Part shown: positions 25,675-33,915 of the stretch, in pieces
How positions within the stretch are numbered: position 1 is the first letter of the stretch
Layout: each line of letters starts with the position of its first letter
NCBI GenBank assembly: GCA_005879605.1
Contig: VBKE01000306.1
Coordinates: 1 to 34,492, forward strand
DNA length: 34,492 nt
Direction: 5' to 3'
Origin: Deltaproteobacteria bacterium
GTDB taxonomy: Bacteria; Desulfobacterota; Binatia; UBA9968
Translations under genes and position numbers: made by a program
Notes under the pieces: model-generated
Told to the model about the DNA's origin: nothing
Seen by the model: only the letters and a program-made list of their open reading frames with translations
The model's database searches: none

Positions 25675-26665
25675 ATGAAAAGGGTTTTTTATTTCCTGCA
25701 TTCCGCGTTGGCCCTAGCGACCGCGGCGTTTCTTACAGTAACGGGACGCACCGGAACCGCTGCCGAAACGATGAAAGCCACACCTTTGCGGCTCGCCTAC
25801 AGCGCGATCACGGTCAATCAGGCGATTCCTTGGATCAGTTACGAGGCCGGCCACTTCAAGAAATACGGACTCGACGTCGAGTTAATCCATGCCAGCAGCA
25901 TCACGGCGCTGCAGGCACTTCTCGCCGGTGAGGTATCCATCGCCCAGTCGGTCACCGACGCGTGCGTCAGCTCCAATCTAAACGGAGCGGACACGCTATT
26001 GATGGGCGCGATTCTCGATAAGCCGCTTTATAGTTTTATCGTCAGCTCGAAAATCAAAACGCCGCAGGACCTCAAGGGCAAAAGAGTCGGTGTCACCTCT
26101 TGCCAGGGCGATGCTCAAGATGTGGGGCTTAGATCCGGCCACGGACGTTACAATGGTTCAGCTCAACGAAATGGGTCTTTTGGTTCAGGGCCTGGTAAAC
26201 GGCGTGATCGACGCGGCGCCGATCTCGATACCGAGTAACATCCGGGCAAAGAACCTGGGCTTCACCGAGCTATTCGATATGACCAAGCTCAACAAGACCT
26301 ATATCACGGGAAGCGTAGTGACCAGAAAGCGCTTCCTCGAAGGCCAGCGAGATGTCGCCAAGCGCTTTATGAAAGGTTTTCTGGAGGGCATGAAGACTTA
26401 TTTGGAAGATGAAAATTTCAGCATAAACGTAATCCAAAAGTGGACTCGCGCGAAAAACCGGGACGAAACTAAAGAAGCCTATGCGCTGCAGGCGCGTCAC
26501 ATGCTTAAAGTGCCGCGCACTTCGATCGAGGGCGTGAAGACGATTCTCGAAGGCTTGGACCGAATCCCCGCGGCCAAAACCGCTGACCCCCATCGATTTA
26601 TCGACTTCACAATTCTCGACGAACTAGAAAAAGAGGGTTTCTTCAAATCGTTGTACAAAAATTAG
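25675..26665 (+). pseudogene. NMT1-like ABC substrate-binding protein, frameshifted
   Basis: The 5' part (25675 to about 26089) encodes a signal peptide and lobe 1 to 'GKRVGVTS'. The rest of the protein (ARAMLKMWGLDP... to a stop at 26663-26665) lies in the +1 frame, open from GTG at 26090. In related proteins about six to eight residues (such as FGSASDFA) lie between VTS and ARAML, so about 20 bases (2 mod 3) seem to be lost. All other features of an intact binding protein are present ('NGVIDAAPIS', 'DELEKEGFFKSLYKN'). This suggests recent disruption or an assembly error. Confidence 0.75.
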
Positions 26666-26774
26666 AATGGCGCAGACGATCTCATTGGGCGACGAGACGC
26701 CTCGTAAAAGAGATTTATCCTGACGGTTTGAAACGGTGAGTGATTTGGTTTAGCTACTTGCGCGGTTTTCTCTT

Positions 26775-27044
26775 TCACTCCGTTCGTCTCGGTCCGGGGT
26801 CTACGTTGCCGGGCAGACACGAATAAGTAATCGCTATGTTCTTATGCCTGAGATGGACCACATTCGTACCAATGTTTACGTTTTTTCGGCCGTGCCATGA
26901 ATTCACCTTTTTCTTGAGGCTATTTTGACATTGAGATCTCAGCTCAAACCGGTTTATTGGCGTCCAATAACTGCCCGCCGTCGATGTGGTTTCCGCCCAC
27001 AGCACCCATGCAATCAGAAGGCTTGAACAGCAAGATTTTTTCAA
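26775..27044 (-). CDS. Small secreted protein with AWVLW leader
   Basis: This 89-residue protein has a TTG start and an N-terminal hydrophobic segment MKKSCCSSLLIAWVLW. The rest has a W-T-P...RSQCQNSLKKK pattern and a CLPGNVDPGPRR tail. I recall many uncharacterised bacterial proteins with an AWVLW leader, a conserved central Cys and a 'C-x-P-D-x-VDPR' tail, but I cannot name a function. CAGGA lies seven bases ahead. It lies between two genes on other strands or far apart, with no operon partner. Confidence 0.5.
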   Translation of the reverse strand: MKKSCCSSLLIAWVLWAETTSTAGSYWTPINRFELRSQCQNSLKKKVNSWHGRKNVNIGTNVVHLRHKNIAITYSCLPGNVDPGPRRTE

Positions 27045-27127
27045 TTTCTAATCCTGGTTAATTTGTGAAATCTCACCCCCGACATGCGGCCCGAGTCCGG
27101 CTTCGTATTTCACGGACACCGCGATGT

Positions 27128-28969
27128 TTACGTTGTTACGCTGCGCTGCGGGGAATCGGCTGTCGTCAAGGGAATCGTGAGGCGAAAAGCTGTTCCCTTG
27201 TTGGGCTCACTGGTGTAGGAAATTTCGCCGCCATGAGCGGCGACGATCTGGCGGGCGATGGCCAGACCCAATCCAAGTCCTTGAGATTTCGTCGTAGTGA
27301 AGAGCTCAAAGACATTCACTTCCTCGGGAATTCCAGGTCCCGAGTCCTTCACTTCCACCACTATTTCATTGCCGTTTTGGAACGCGCGGAGTTTCAGTTT
27401 CCCCCCTTCGGGCATCGCGTCAGCCGCGTTCTTACAAAGATTGAGGAGAACTTGCTTGAGTTTTTGTTTATCGGCCATCACGCGAGGTAGCGAAGCGGAA
27501 AAATCGAGATCGGCCTCAATGCGGCGTTCATTATGGTTGTGCCGTTCCATGGTCAAGATCTCAGCGGCAATTTCCCGGAGGGAAATGGATTTCAGATCAA
27601 GCTGGCCTGAGCGCACGAAAGATCGCAAGTCCTGAAGCAGCGCGCGCAGCCGGTCGATTTCGTCTCGCAAATTCTCCACGTCCCCGCGTAGCGCATCAGC
27701 GTTTATGCCATCTAGCTCGGAAAGTTGCCGTTCCAGGAATTGCACCGTGGCGTACATGCCCGTGAGGGGATTCGCGATCTCATGCGTAATGCTCGCCGCG
27801 GTTGCGCCGATCGCGGCCAGACGCCCATTTTCCCGGGCCTTCGCTTCCGCTCGGATGGTTTCCTCCTGACGCGCTTCCAAAGAACCCGCCATCTCATCGA
27901 AGCTTCGAGCCAACTGCCCTAGCTCTCCCGAGGCGTAGGACACTCCGGTTCGGGCTTTCAGATCGCCTCCGGCAATCCGCCGGGCAGTGGTCAAGAGGCT
28001 GTTGACCTGCCGGACGACAAAAAAATCTCCGCCAAACCATGCGGCGGCAAACACCGCGAACCCAACTAGCGCCAGCCATGAAAGATTGCGCCGCAGAATG
28101 CGATGCGCTTCCGCAAACACCTCGTCCTCAGGGGTGCTCAGTATGAGATGCACGGTCCCGGATTCGCCCCTGCCGCCCAAGGAACTGAACACGGCGAACC
28201 GCCGGATATGGTCCACTCCCTCGAGCGAATGAAGACCTTCCGGGCCGGTTCGAAGCGCGCGGTCTACCGAAGTTCCCGCTATAGACTTGCCGATCCACGG
28301 CTCGCCGCCGGGATGGTGCGCCAAGATCAAACCTCGGTCATCGGCGATGGTCACAGTGGAACCCTTAGGCAGCGCCGAGCCTGCCGCCATGACCTTAAGC
28401 CATTCCAAGTCCAGGACGGCAAACACCACCGCTCGGATTTTCCCCGCCTCATCGACCGATGGATAGGCGAGGGGAAGAACGGCTCTTCGGGTGAGTCGAG
28501 CGACTTGATAATTGCCAATGGTGAAATCCCTTGTTTGTAGCGTTTTGTGGAACCAATGCGATTCGGGAAAATTGATGCTATCCGCGAGAATCGAATCGCC
28601 TCCGCAAAACCGCACACCGTTCGGTTCCACCGCGCCTAAGTCGACGTATTGACGATACTCTTTGGCGATGCCTGCCATAAGCGCGTTGCAGGCGGTGACG
28701 TTTTGCTCTCGCACGGCCGGCAGATTTGCCAACACAGTCAAGAGTTGACGTGCTCCTTGAACCAAAAGCTTGTTCTCGTCGTTGATCACCTGGGAGAGCC
28801 GCACCAAGTGTTCTCGAGCATCCTCTTCGGCCATCCGCCGCTGATCGCGGTCCGTGTAGAGAATGAGAGCCAAGGCTGGAATCACGGCGACAAAGACAAG
28901 GAGAAGCAGGCGAGCGCGGAGACTGCACGGAAGAAAACGAGACACTAAATTCGTGACCATCGTGTTCAT
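27128..28969 (-). CDS. Sensor histidine kinase with dCache-like periplasmic domain
   Basis: This 613-residue membrane kinase has TM1 (20-38), a sensory region of about 230 residues with a dCache-like shape, TM2 (297-315), HAMP (318-370), HisKA with phospho-acceptor His396 (SITHEIANPLTGM), and HATPase_c with N box (NLCKNAADAM), G1 (DSGPGIP) and G2 (GLGLGLAIARQIV). It should autophosphorylate and pass phosphate to a response regulator, but none is encoded in this window, so it is an orphan. The ligand of the sensor domain is unknown. There is no strong ribosome site ahead of the ATG at 28969. Confidence 0.92.
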   Translation of the reverse strand: MNTMVTNLVSRFLPCSLRARLLLLVFVAVIPALALILYTDRDQRRMAEEDAREHLVRLSQVINDENKLLVQGARQLLTVLANLPAVREQNVTACNALMAGIAKEYRQYVDLGAVEPNGVRFCGGDSILADSINFPESHWFHKTLQTRDFTIGNYQVARLTRRAVLPLAYPSVDEAGKIRAVVFAVLDLEWLKVMAAGSALPKGSTVTIADDRGLILAHHPGGEPWIGKSIAGTSVDRALRTGPEGLHSLEGVDHIRRFAVFSSLGGRGESGTVHLILSTPEDEVFAEAHRILRRNLSWLALVGFAVFAAAWFGGDFFVVRQVNSLLTTARRIAGGDLKARTGVSYASGELGQLARSFDEMAGSLEARQEETIRAEAKARENGRLAAIGATAASITHEIANPLTGMYATVQFLERQLSELDGINADALRGDVENLRDEIDRLRALLQDLRSFVRSGQLDLKSISLREIAAEILTMERHNHNERRIEADLDFSASLPRVMADKQKLKQVLLNLCKNAADAMPEGGKLKLRAFQNGNEIVVEVKDSGPGIPEEVNVFELFTTTKSQGLGLGLAIARQIVAAHGGEISYTSEPNKGTAFRLTIPLTTADSPQRSVTT

Positions 28970-29238
28970 TGGTTAGGCTCAAACTCTTCGCACGTGGGCT
29001 GAGTATAAAGTTAACAGAAGCGAAATCAAGGGGTTTGAAGCGGATAACGGTGAAGACTCTGTTAAGATTTGCACATTAATTAATTTTCTCGCTTTGGGAA
29101 TAGATTTGCCGGCCGAACGGTCTATCGTTGTTTGGAAGCAGAAGATTTGCGTGAAAGATAAGGACAAGGACAGACGATTTGAAATTGAGGCGCGCGGGAC
29201 CAATCCCGGAACGCCGATTTAAATGAACGGATGCTCTT

Positions 29239-29532
29239 CTATCGCTTCAACTCATGGCGGAGCAGGCGCAAGAGTTCGTTGAACTGGCGCTGCATGGCGA
29301 TCATTTGCTCGCGCATATGGAGGACCACCTCGGCTCCCTCCAGATTCACCCCCATTTCTTCAATGAGCAGGCGGGCCACGCGAACACGATTGACCTGATC
29401 GAGGGAGTAGAGTTTCTGACGTTGCCGGACGGTGGGCCGGATCAAGCTCTCGCGCTCTAATTGATTGATGAACTCCTGATCGACGCCGCAGACTTTAACG
29501 ACCTCGGTAATGCGCAGATACTTACGCGCCAT
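29239..29532 (-). CDS. MerR-like CbpM/HspR-type chaperone modulator
   Basis: This 97-residue protein has the MerR-type helix-turn-helix start 'YLRITEVVKVCGV', 'LERESLIRP' and 'YSLDQVNRVRVARLLIEEMGVNLEGAEVVL', then a coiled tail. This is the pattern of HspR and of CbpM, the small modulator of the J-protein CbpA. It follows dnaJ on the same strand after 15 bases and is probably co-transcribed. It may bind DnaJ, repress the operon or both. Confidence 0.82.
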   Translation of the reverse strand: MARKYLRITEVVKVCGVDQEFINQLERESLIRPTVRQRQKLYSLDQVNRVRVARLLIEEMGVNLEGAEVVLHMREQMIAMQRQFNELLRLLRHELKR

Positions 29533-29547
29533 CGCTCCGATTCTCCG

Positions 29548-30669
29548 CTATAGACGCAGGTCTTTGCGCACGTCTTCCGTGTAGGCCCGGTCGATCTTAT
29601 CGATGACTTCCTGCGCGATCTTTTCCTTTGGAACTCGAACCATGAGCTCCAGATACAAGTCTCCGGCCGGGCTTTGACCGTGAGCGGGAACCCCTTTGCC
29701 TCGAACGCGGAGCCGCTGCCCGCTTTGCGCGCCGGCGGGAATGTTTACCTTCACAGTTCCGACCGGCGTCGGCACTTCCACGGGGGCCCCGCGGATGGCC
29801 TCGCCGACGGTGATCGGCAGTTTCATGGATAAATCTCGCCCAGAACGCGTAAGCAGGGCGTGCGGCCGGATTCGCGGCACGATGTAAAGATCTCCGGCAG
29901 GTCCACCGCGAACACCCGCTTCGCCTCTGCCGCGCAAGCGAATCCGCTTTCCCGGCTCGGCTCCGGGCGGAATATTGACCCGAATGGTTTCCGGCCGCAG
30001 CACCCGCCCCGCGCCGCCGCATGCAGCGCATGGATCGCCGGGCAGTTGTCCGGTCCCCATGCAACGCGGGCAAGTCTGCTCGAACTGAAGCGGTCCCTGA
30101 ACCACTGACTTGCGGCCGGTACCGCGGCACTCGGGACAGGTAGTCGGCGCGGTTCCTGGTTTGGTACCGCTACCATGACAGGTGTCACAGGTAACGGGAC
30201 GCTGGAGCGTAAGCGCTGTCTGAAAACCGCGCACCGCATCGAGAAAGTCGATTGCCATCTCGGCCTCGATGTCCCCGCCGCGCATCGAACTCGGCCGAGC
30301 CCTGCGGCCGCCGCCGAATGTGCCGCCCAGACCGCCAAACAGGTCGCCGAGATCGTCCATGTCAAATTGATAGCCGCCGCCGGCGCGTGTCGATTGCTGC
30401 TGCCACTGCTGATAGCTTCGCGCTTTCGCGGCGTCAAAACCGGAGGCGAGCCCGGCCTCGCCGAATTCGTCGTAGAGCTTGCGCTTTTCCGGATCAGTCA
30501 AGGCATCATAGGCGACCGAGATCTCTTTGAACTTATTTTCCGCCTCTTTATTACCCGGGTTGATATCCGGATGATATTTTCGAGCGAGTTTGCGATACGC
30601 CTTGCGGATTTCTTCAGTGGAGGCATTTCGGCTCACGCCCAGGATGTCGTAAAAATTGCGCTCGGCCAT
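29548..30669 (-). CDS. dnaJ: Type I DnaJ co-chaperone
   Basis: This 373-residue protein has a J domain (4-66) with the HPD motif at 33-35, a G/F-rich linker (about 98-130), a zinc domain with four CxxCxGxG-like repeats (Cys161/164, 178/181, 200/203 and 214/217), and C-terminal substrate-binding domains. This is the full type I architecture. It stimulates DnaK ATPase and delivers unfolded clients. DnaK and GrpE are not in this window, so this is a satellite dnaJ paired with a MerR/CbpM-type gene, a CbpA-like arrangement but with a zinc finger. Confidence 0.95.
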   Translation of the reverse strand: MAERNFYDILGVSRNASTEEIRKAYRKLARKYHPDINPGNKEAENKFKEISVAYDALTDPEKRKLYDEFGEAGLASGFDAAKARSYQQWQQQSTRAGGGYQFDMDDLGDLFGGLGGTFGGGRRARPSSMRGGDIEAEMAIDFLDAVRGFQTALTLQRPVTCDTCHGSGTKPGTAPTTCPECRGTGRKSVVQGPLQFEQTCPRCMGTGQLPGDPCAACGGAGRVLRPETIRVNIPPGAEPGKRIRLRGRGEAGVRGGPAGDLYIVPRIRPHALLTRSGRDLSMKLPITVGEAIRGAPVEVPTPVGTVKVNIPAGAQSGQRLRVRGKGVPAHGQSPAGDLYLELMVRVPKEKIAQEVIDKIDRAYTEDVRKDLRL

Positions 30670-30710
30670 TGCAAGCTAGAATAGCGCCGGCGCGCCGAGT
30701 TGCAAGAGGA
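30670..30710 (-). promoter_or_regulatory. Possible sigma70-type promoter of dnaJ
   Basis: On the minus strand TTGCAA (30700-30705) and TATTCT (AGAATA on the plus strand, 30678-30683) are separated by 16 bases, close to a sigma70 consensus. The -10 box lies only 8 bases ahead of the ATG, so transcripts would be nearly leaderless, and no Shine-Dalgarno site is seen. No CIRCE element was found. This is a weak prediction. Confidence 0.3.
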
Positions 30711-31030
30711 AAGATCAGTGCTTTGATCCTGGGGAAACTAGTCAGCTATAGGAGTTGATTTGCTAGTGATATTCAGTTTGCACTTCGACGTGGGGAAAAC
30801 GCCGTTTGTGGTATCGAAGCCACAATGGCTCTAGCGAGTTCAATGTTGCAGCTCAGAGCATCCACCGGTGAGAGATCGTGCGGTCGTGAAGTTTAGTTAC
30901 TACATTATCGTGGTCGGCCGCGAAACAGACGGGGCGAGACTCCCAAAGCAAGTTGCAATCTCACAATTGGTTAACAGACTCTTGAGTTGTCGTTGTAGTT
31001 TAGTACTGTAAAAGTCAGGAGGTGAAAGTT
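30670..31030. other. Noncoding region between divergent genes
   Basis: Beyond the proposed dnaJ promoter I see no gene in this stretch. The AGGAGGTG ribosome site for the gene at 31031 lies at the right edge. No convincing RNA gene or clear palindrome was recognised. Confidence 0.5.
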
Positions 31031-31423
31031 ATGGCAGTAAACTTAAAAGCCGCCATTGTCGCCAACATGAACGAGCTGAAGAAGGCAATTTCCCAGAAAA
31101 CGTCTGAGGTGGCCCAATTGGAAAGAGAACTAAAGCGTCACAAGACCGTGCTTGCGCTGCTCTCCGGACGTGACGGTGCGGGCAAGGTCACGACAAAACA
31201 GAGTCGCGGGCGAAACGGCACCGGCCTCAGAACCGTGCTGAGCCGAGTTCCCGAAACCTTCACGAGCAAGACATTTGTCAAAGAGGCGAGCCGGACTAAG
31301 AAGCAGCCGATCTATATACGGCAAACTCTTTCGAGATGGGCGCGAGAAGGGAAAATTAAAAGATTGGGCCGAGGCAAATATCAGAAGCTAAAAAAGGCTA
31401 GCATACACCATCTGGCGGCTTAG
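31031..31423 (+). CDS. Coiled-coil protein with winged-helix-like C terminus, uncharacterised
   Basis: This 130-residue basic protein starts at ATG 31031 with AGGAGGTG seven bases ahead. An N-terminal heptad-like stretch (residues about 10-45, NELKKAISQKTSEVAQLERELKR) predicts a coiled coil. A Gly/Arg-rich linker follows, then a C-terminal domain with 'TFVKEASRTKKQPIYIRQTLSRWAREGKIKRLGRGKY', which resembles a winged helix. A DNA-binding role is plausible. I do not recognise a family. Confidence 0.6.
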   Translation: MAVNLKAAIVANMNELKKAISQKTSEVAQLERELKRHKTVLALLSGRDGAGKVTTKQSRGRNGTGLRTVLSRVPETFTSKTFVKEASRTKKQPIYIRQTLSRWAREGKIKRLGRGKYQKLKKASIHHLAA

Positions 31424-31603
31424 GCTGTGATGGTAATCCGCTGCCTGTGGCATCACGCTACAACTGAACAACGCCTGTTCACAGGTCAGCAATCTTTCTC
31501 ATCAGAGAATGCGCTTTGGTGAATTGCACACGCGACCGGCGGATATTCGTTGTAACGGAGGCTATTCTGTAGATACAACCGTTCCGGCCGACGAAGTCGC
31601 TGA

Positions 31604-31984
31604 TTAAGACTTCTTCCGCTCTTCGTCAATCAGCTGCATGGCTTTTGCGCGAAGTTCAACATCGGCATTTATTTCTTTAACGATGTGGCTGTAAGATTCA
31701 GGTGTCAGGCCTTCTTTTTTGAGCACTTCAGCGATTCGTGCTCTCGCTTCCTTCTCGATGTCGTCAGTTTCCCGGGCGTTTTGAGCACTTTTGATGCGTG
31801 GCAGATAAGTATCGCGAATCTTCTCGAATTGGACATAAACCCTTGCGAATGATTTTAGTTTGTCCGGATCGATGTTGGAGACCTGACTTGGCGTTTCCTG
31901 AGAAAAGACTCGCTTTGTGATAGGGGACATAATCAAAACCGCGAGTATCATGATGATGATTTTTCCTGGAAGTTCTTTGTGCAT
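31604..31984 (-). CDS. DUF4168 secreted protein
   Basis: This 126-residue protein has a signal segment (KIIIMILAVLIMSPITKRVFS) and the DUF4168 core: 'LKSFARVYVQFEKIRDTYLPRI', 'ARARIAEVLKKEGLTPESYSHIVKEINADVELRAKA'. The function of this domain is unknown. The start is ATG at 31984, after GGAAGGGGGCC; a longer frame to 32050 begins with a second hydrophobic stretch and is less likely. Confidence 0.75.
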   Translation of the reverse strand: MHKELPGKIIIMILAVLIMSPITKRVFSQETPSQVSNIDPDKLKSFARVYVQFEKIRDTYLPRIKSAQNARETDDIEKEARARIAEVLKKEGLTPESYSHIVKEINADVELRAKAMQLIDEERKKS

Positions 31985-32390
31985 AACTGGCCCCCTTCCT
32001 TGACTTTTTTGCCACGCCACTGCGAAGGCAAAAAGCAAGACCAATGCCAATGGCCTGCTAGATTTTGCCTTTTATTCCGTCGGTGAGATTATTGTTGCTG
32101 GCAGATCTCATGTATGGATTCTCCTGCAAGGGTCTTCCATACGTCTCATTCCCCATACTACAGTTCCTCTCCGGACAATGTGAGTTCACGACAAATCCAG
32201 AGAGTCCCCAATCGCGAGCTAACTAAAGTCGTCCCTTAATAGCAATATAGCCGGTGCGAGGAGACTTCAATGGCCGCTCTAAACTGGGCCGGAGCGCTGA
32301 GGGCGAGAAAGTGGATCGTATCGCGAGCTTGACTGAAGAATCGGCCTAATGCAGTCCGGGAGGATGATACGCCGTTTTTAGCGGCTTACT
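31985..32390. other. Noncoding region
   Basis: I see no convincing gene or RNA here. One short reading frame of about 20 codons starts at ATG 32271 after GAGGAG, but it is too short to call. A nearby 'TGAAGAATCGGCC' stretch is featureless. Confidence 0.4.
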
Positions 32391-33331
32391 TTACTGATTT
32401 TCCTTAAGGTAAAGGGGTGTCTCTGTTGGTCTCAGGACGACGGACGGAGAGGCTCCGGATTTGGCGGTCCTTGAAAAAAAAGTTTCTAAGACATTCTCGA
32501 TTGAGAGAATTCCTGCCGTTTGATGATTTCCGTTGACAACCAATCCGACCAGATATCCTGAGGCGTCGACGACCGCTCCGCCACTCATATGGTTTTCGAC
32601 TCGGATTCCCCACTTTGTGTCCAGTGAGATACCTTGGCTTTCCAGGTAGGCTGGCGTGTAGACCTTGTAGTCGGCAGCGAAATACCCCCGGCTATTTTTT
32701 TCCGTTATGTTCAGAAAACCTTCGGAAATTACGAAATCGCGGTCCTTGGGATATCCCACGACGAAAACTCTCTTAGGAGGCAACAAGGGTGTCAATTCAA
32801 AATCAGCATCGGGATGTAACAGGTTGATTTTGTTTTCCTCGAAATCCCTCAAATCCCAGTGAGAAAAACCAATGGCGCCATCGGCTTTGGCTTAATGATC
32901 TCGTCAGGGGTGTGGATGTCCTTCCCGTTTGTAGAGTCTACCTCTTTCAGGTGAGAGACGATCTGGACCTCAAACTCCCTGTCGCCGTTTTCGGCCTTGT
33001 AGCGTATGGCTGAAGGGCCACCCGAACAATCCACGCTGGCGGAAAAGCGGCTTTTTTCCTTTTGACTTTCTAAACAGAACTTCATCACATGGTAAGCAGT
33101 TACAAAAAGTCCGTCAGATGAGATCAGAAATCCAGATCCCAAATTAGCCCGTTGCCAAGTACCATTTTCGTTTTGATACTCCAGCAAGATTTTAAGGCTC
33201 TTCGACCTGACCTCAGGCCAGTTAAACTTGACGCCGGTGTTCAAAAGATCCTTTGCGTCGCTGATAAGATTACTTAAAGCGGGGGAAGACCACGAGAACA
33301 AGAAAATAGTCAAATACAGGAGTATCTGCAC
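32391..33331 (-). pseudogene. Trypsin-like serine protease, frameshifted
   Basis: The 5' frame (33331 to about 32884) has a GTG start, a signal peptide of about 20 residues, 'GSGFLISSDGLFVTAYHVM' with catalytic His81, and 'DEIIKPK'. The next part continues in another frame as DGAIGFSHWDLRDFEENKINLL, which supplies the expected catalytic Asp, then 'NHMSGGAVV' with the Ser. A one-base loss between 32883 and 32893 would join the two frames. All three catalytic elements are present. It may be a decaying gene, a sequencing error or, less likely, a programmed shift. It is separate from the protease at 21916. Confidence 0.75.
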
Positions 33332-33492
33332 TGTTGAATAGCGCTATAGATACCCGAAATGGAAAAAAAATACAAGGAAAATAAGCCGGCAGCCGAATAT
33401 GGCCCAGCCTCCTGACCGCTTCGTTTGCGGATGGGCCAATTATCTGAAAGAGGGAATATGTCTGAAACTCAGTGAATCGGCTGGGTTAAGAG

Positions 33493-33915
33493 CTAAGACG
33501 CCAAACGCAAATCGGAGTTTGCGATATGTTGCGCCAGTGGGCGTTGCGGCAAAGCAACGACTCGCAAATCCTTTTGCTTGTATTGCAAGAGACCGCGTCT
33601 GATGTAGCCCGGATCAAGCCCAAAGAGTCCGCACACGTTCTCAAAGCTAAACAGCCAGTCATCATCGGAGCTGAAAAACCACTCCCTGGTTTCTTCGAAA
33701 TGCCGTCTCCCGCTCCGCGTATTGGCACCAAAATACTTTATGTAGCAGCGGATCGCGTCTTCTAAAACCGCCAACATCAACAACATCTCGGGTTCACGAC
33801 CCGGCCTGCTTCGGTAGACCTGAAGATATTCGTATAACATTTCGATATCGAATGGGGAATTAAAGGTTTCTGAATGTTGTTCAGATGAAAAACCTGCTAC
33901 AGCCTCGACATTCAT
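33493..33915 (-). CDS. Conserved hypothetical protein with C-terminal HTH-like segment
   Basis: This 140-residue protein has ATG 33915 with AGGGGGATACT ahead. The C-terminal 'WLFSFENVCGLFGLDPGYIRRGLLQYKQ' is a helix-turn-helix-like segment found, as I recall, in many uncharacterised deltaproteobacterial proteins. The central EMLLMLAVLEDAIRCYIKYF part is helical. Function is unknown; it may be a small DNA-binding protein. It ends at 33493, next to the right-end protease on the same strand. Confidence 0.65.
   Translation of the reverse strand: MNVEAVAGFSSEQHSETFNSPFDIEMLYEYLQVYRSRPGREPEMLLMLAVLEDAIRCYIKYFGANTRSGRRHFEETREWFFSSDDDWLFSFENVCGLFGLDPGYIRRGLLQYKQKDLRVVALPQRPLAQHIANSDLRLAS

Noticed and set aside
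30670-31030. CIRCE (TTAGCACTC-N9-GAGTGCTAA) element expected near a dnaJ operon
   Set aside because: I looked for it on both strands and did not find it.
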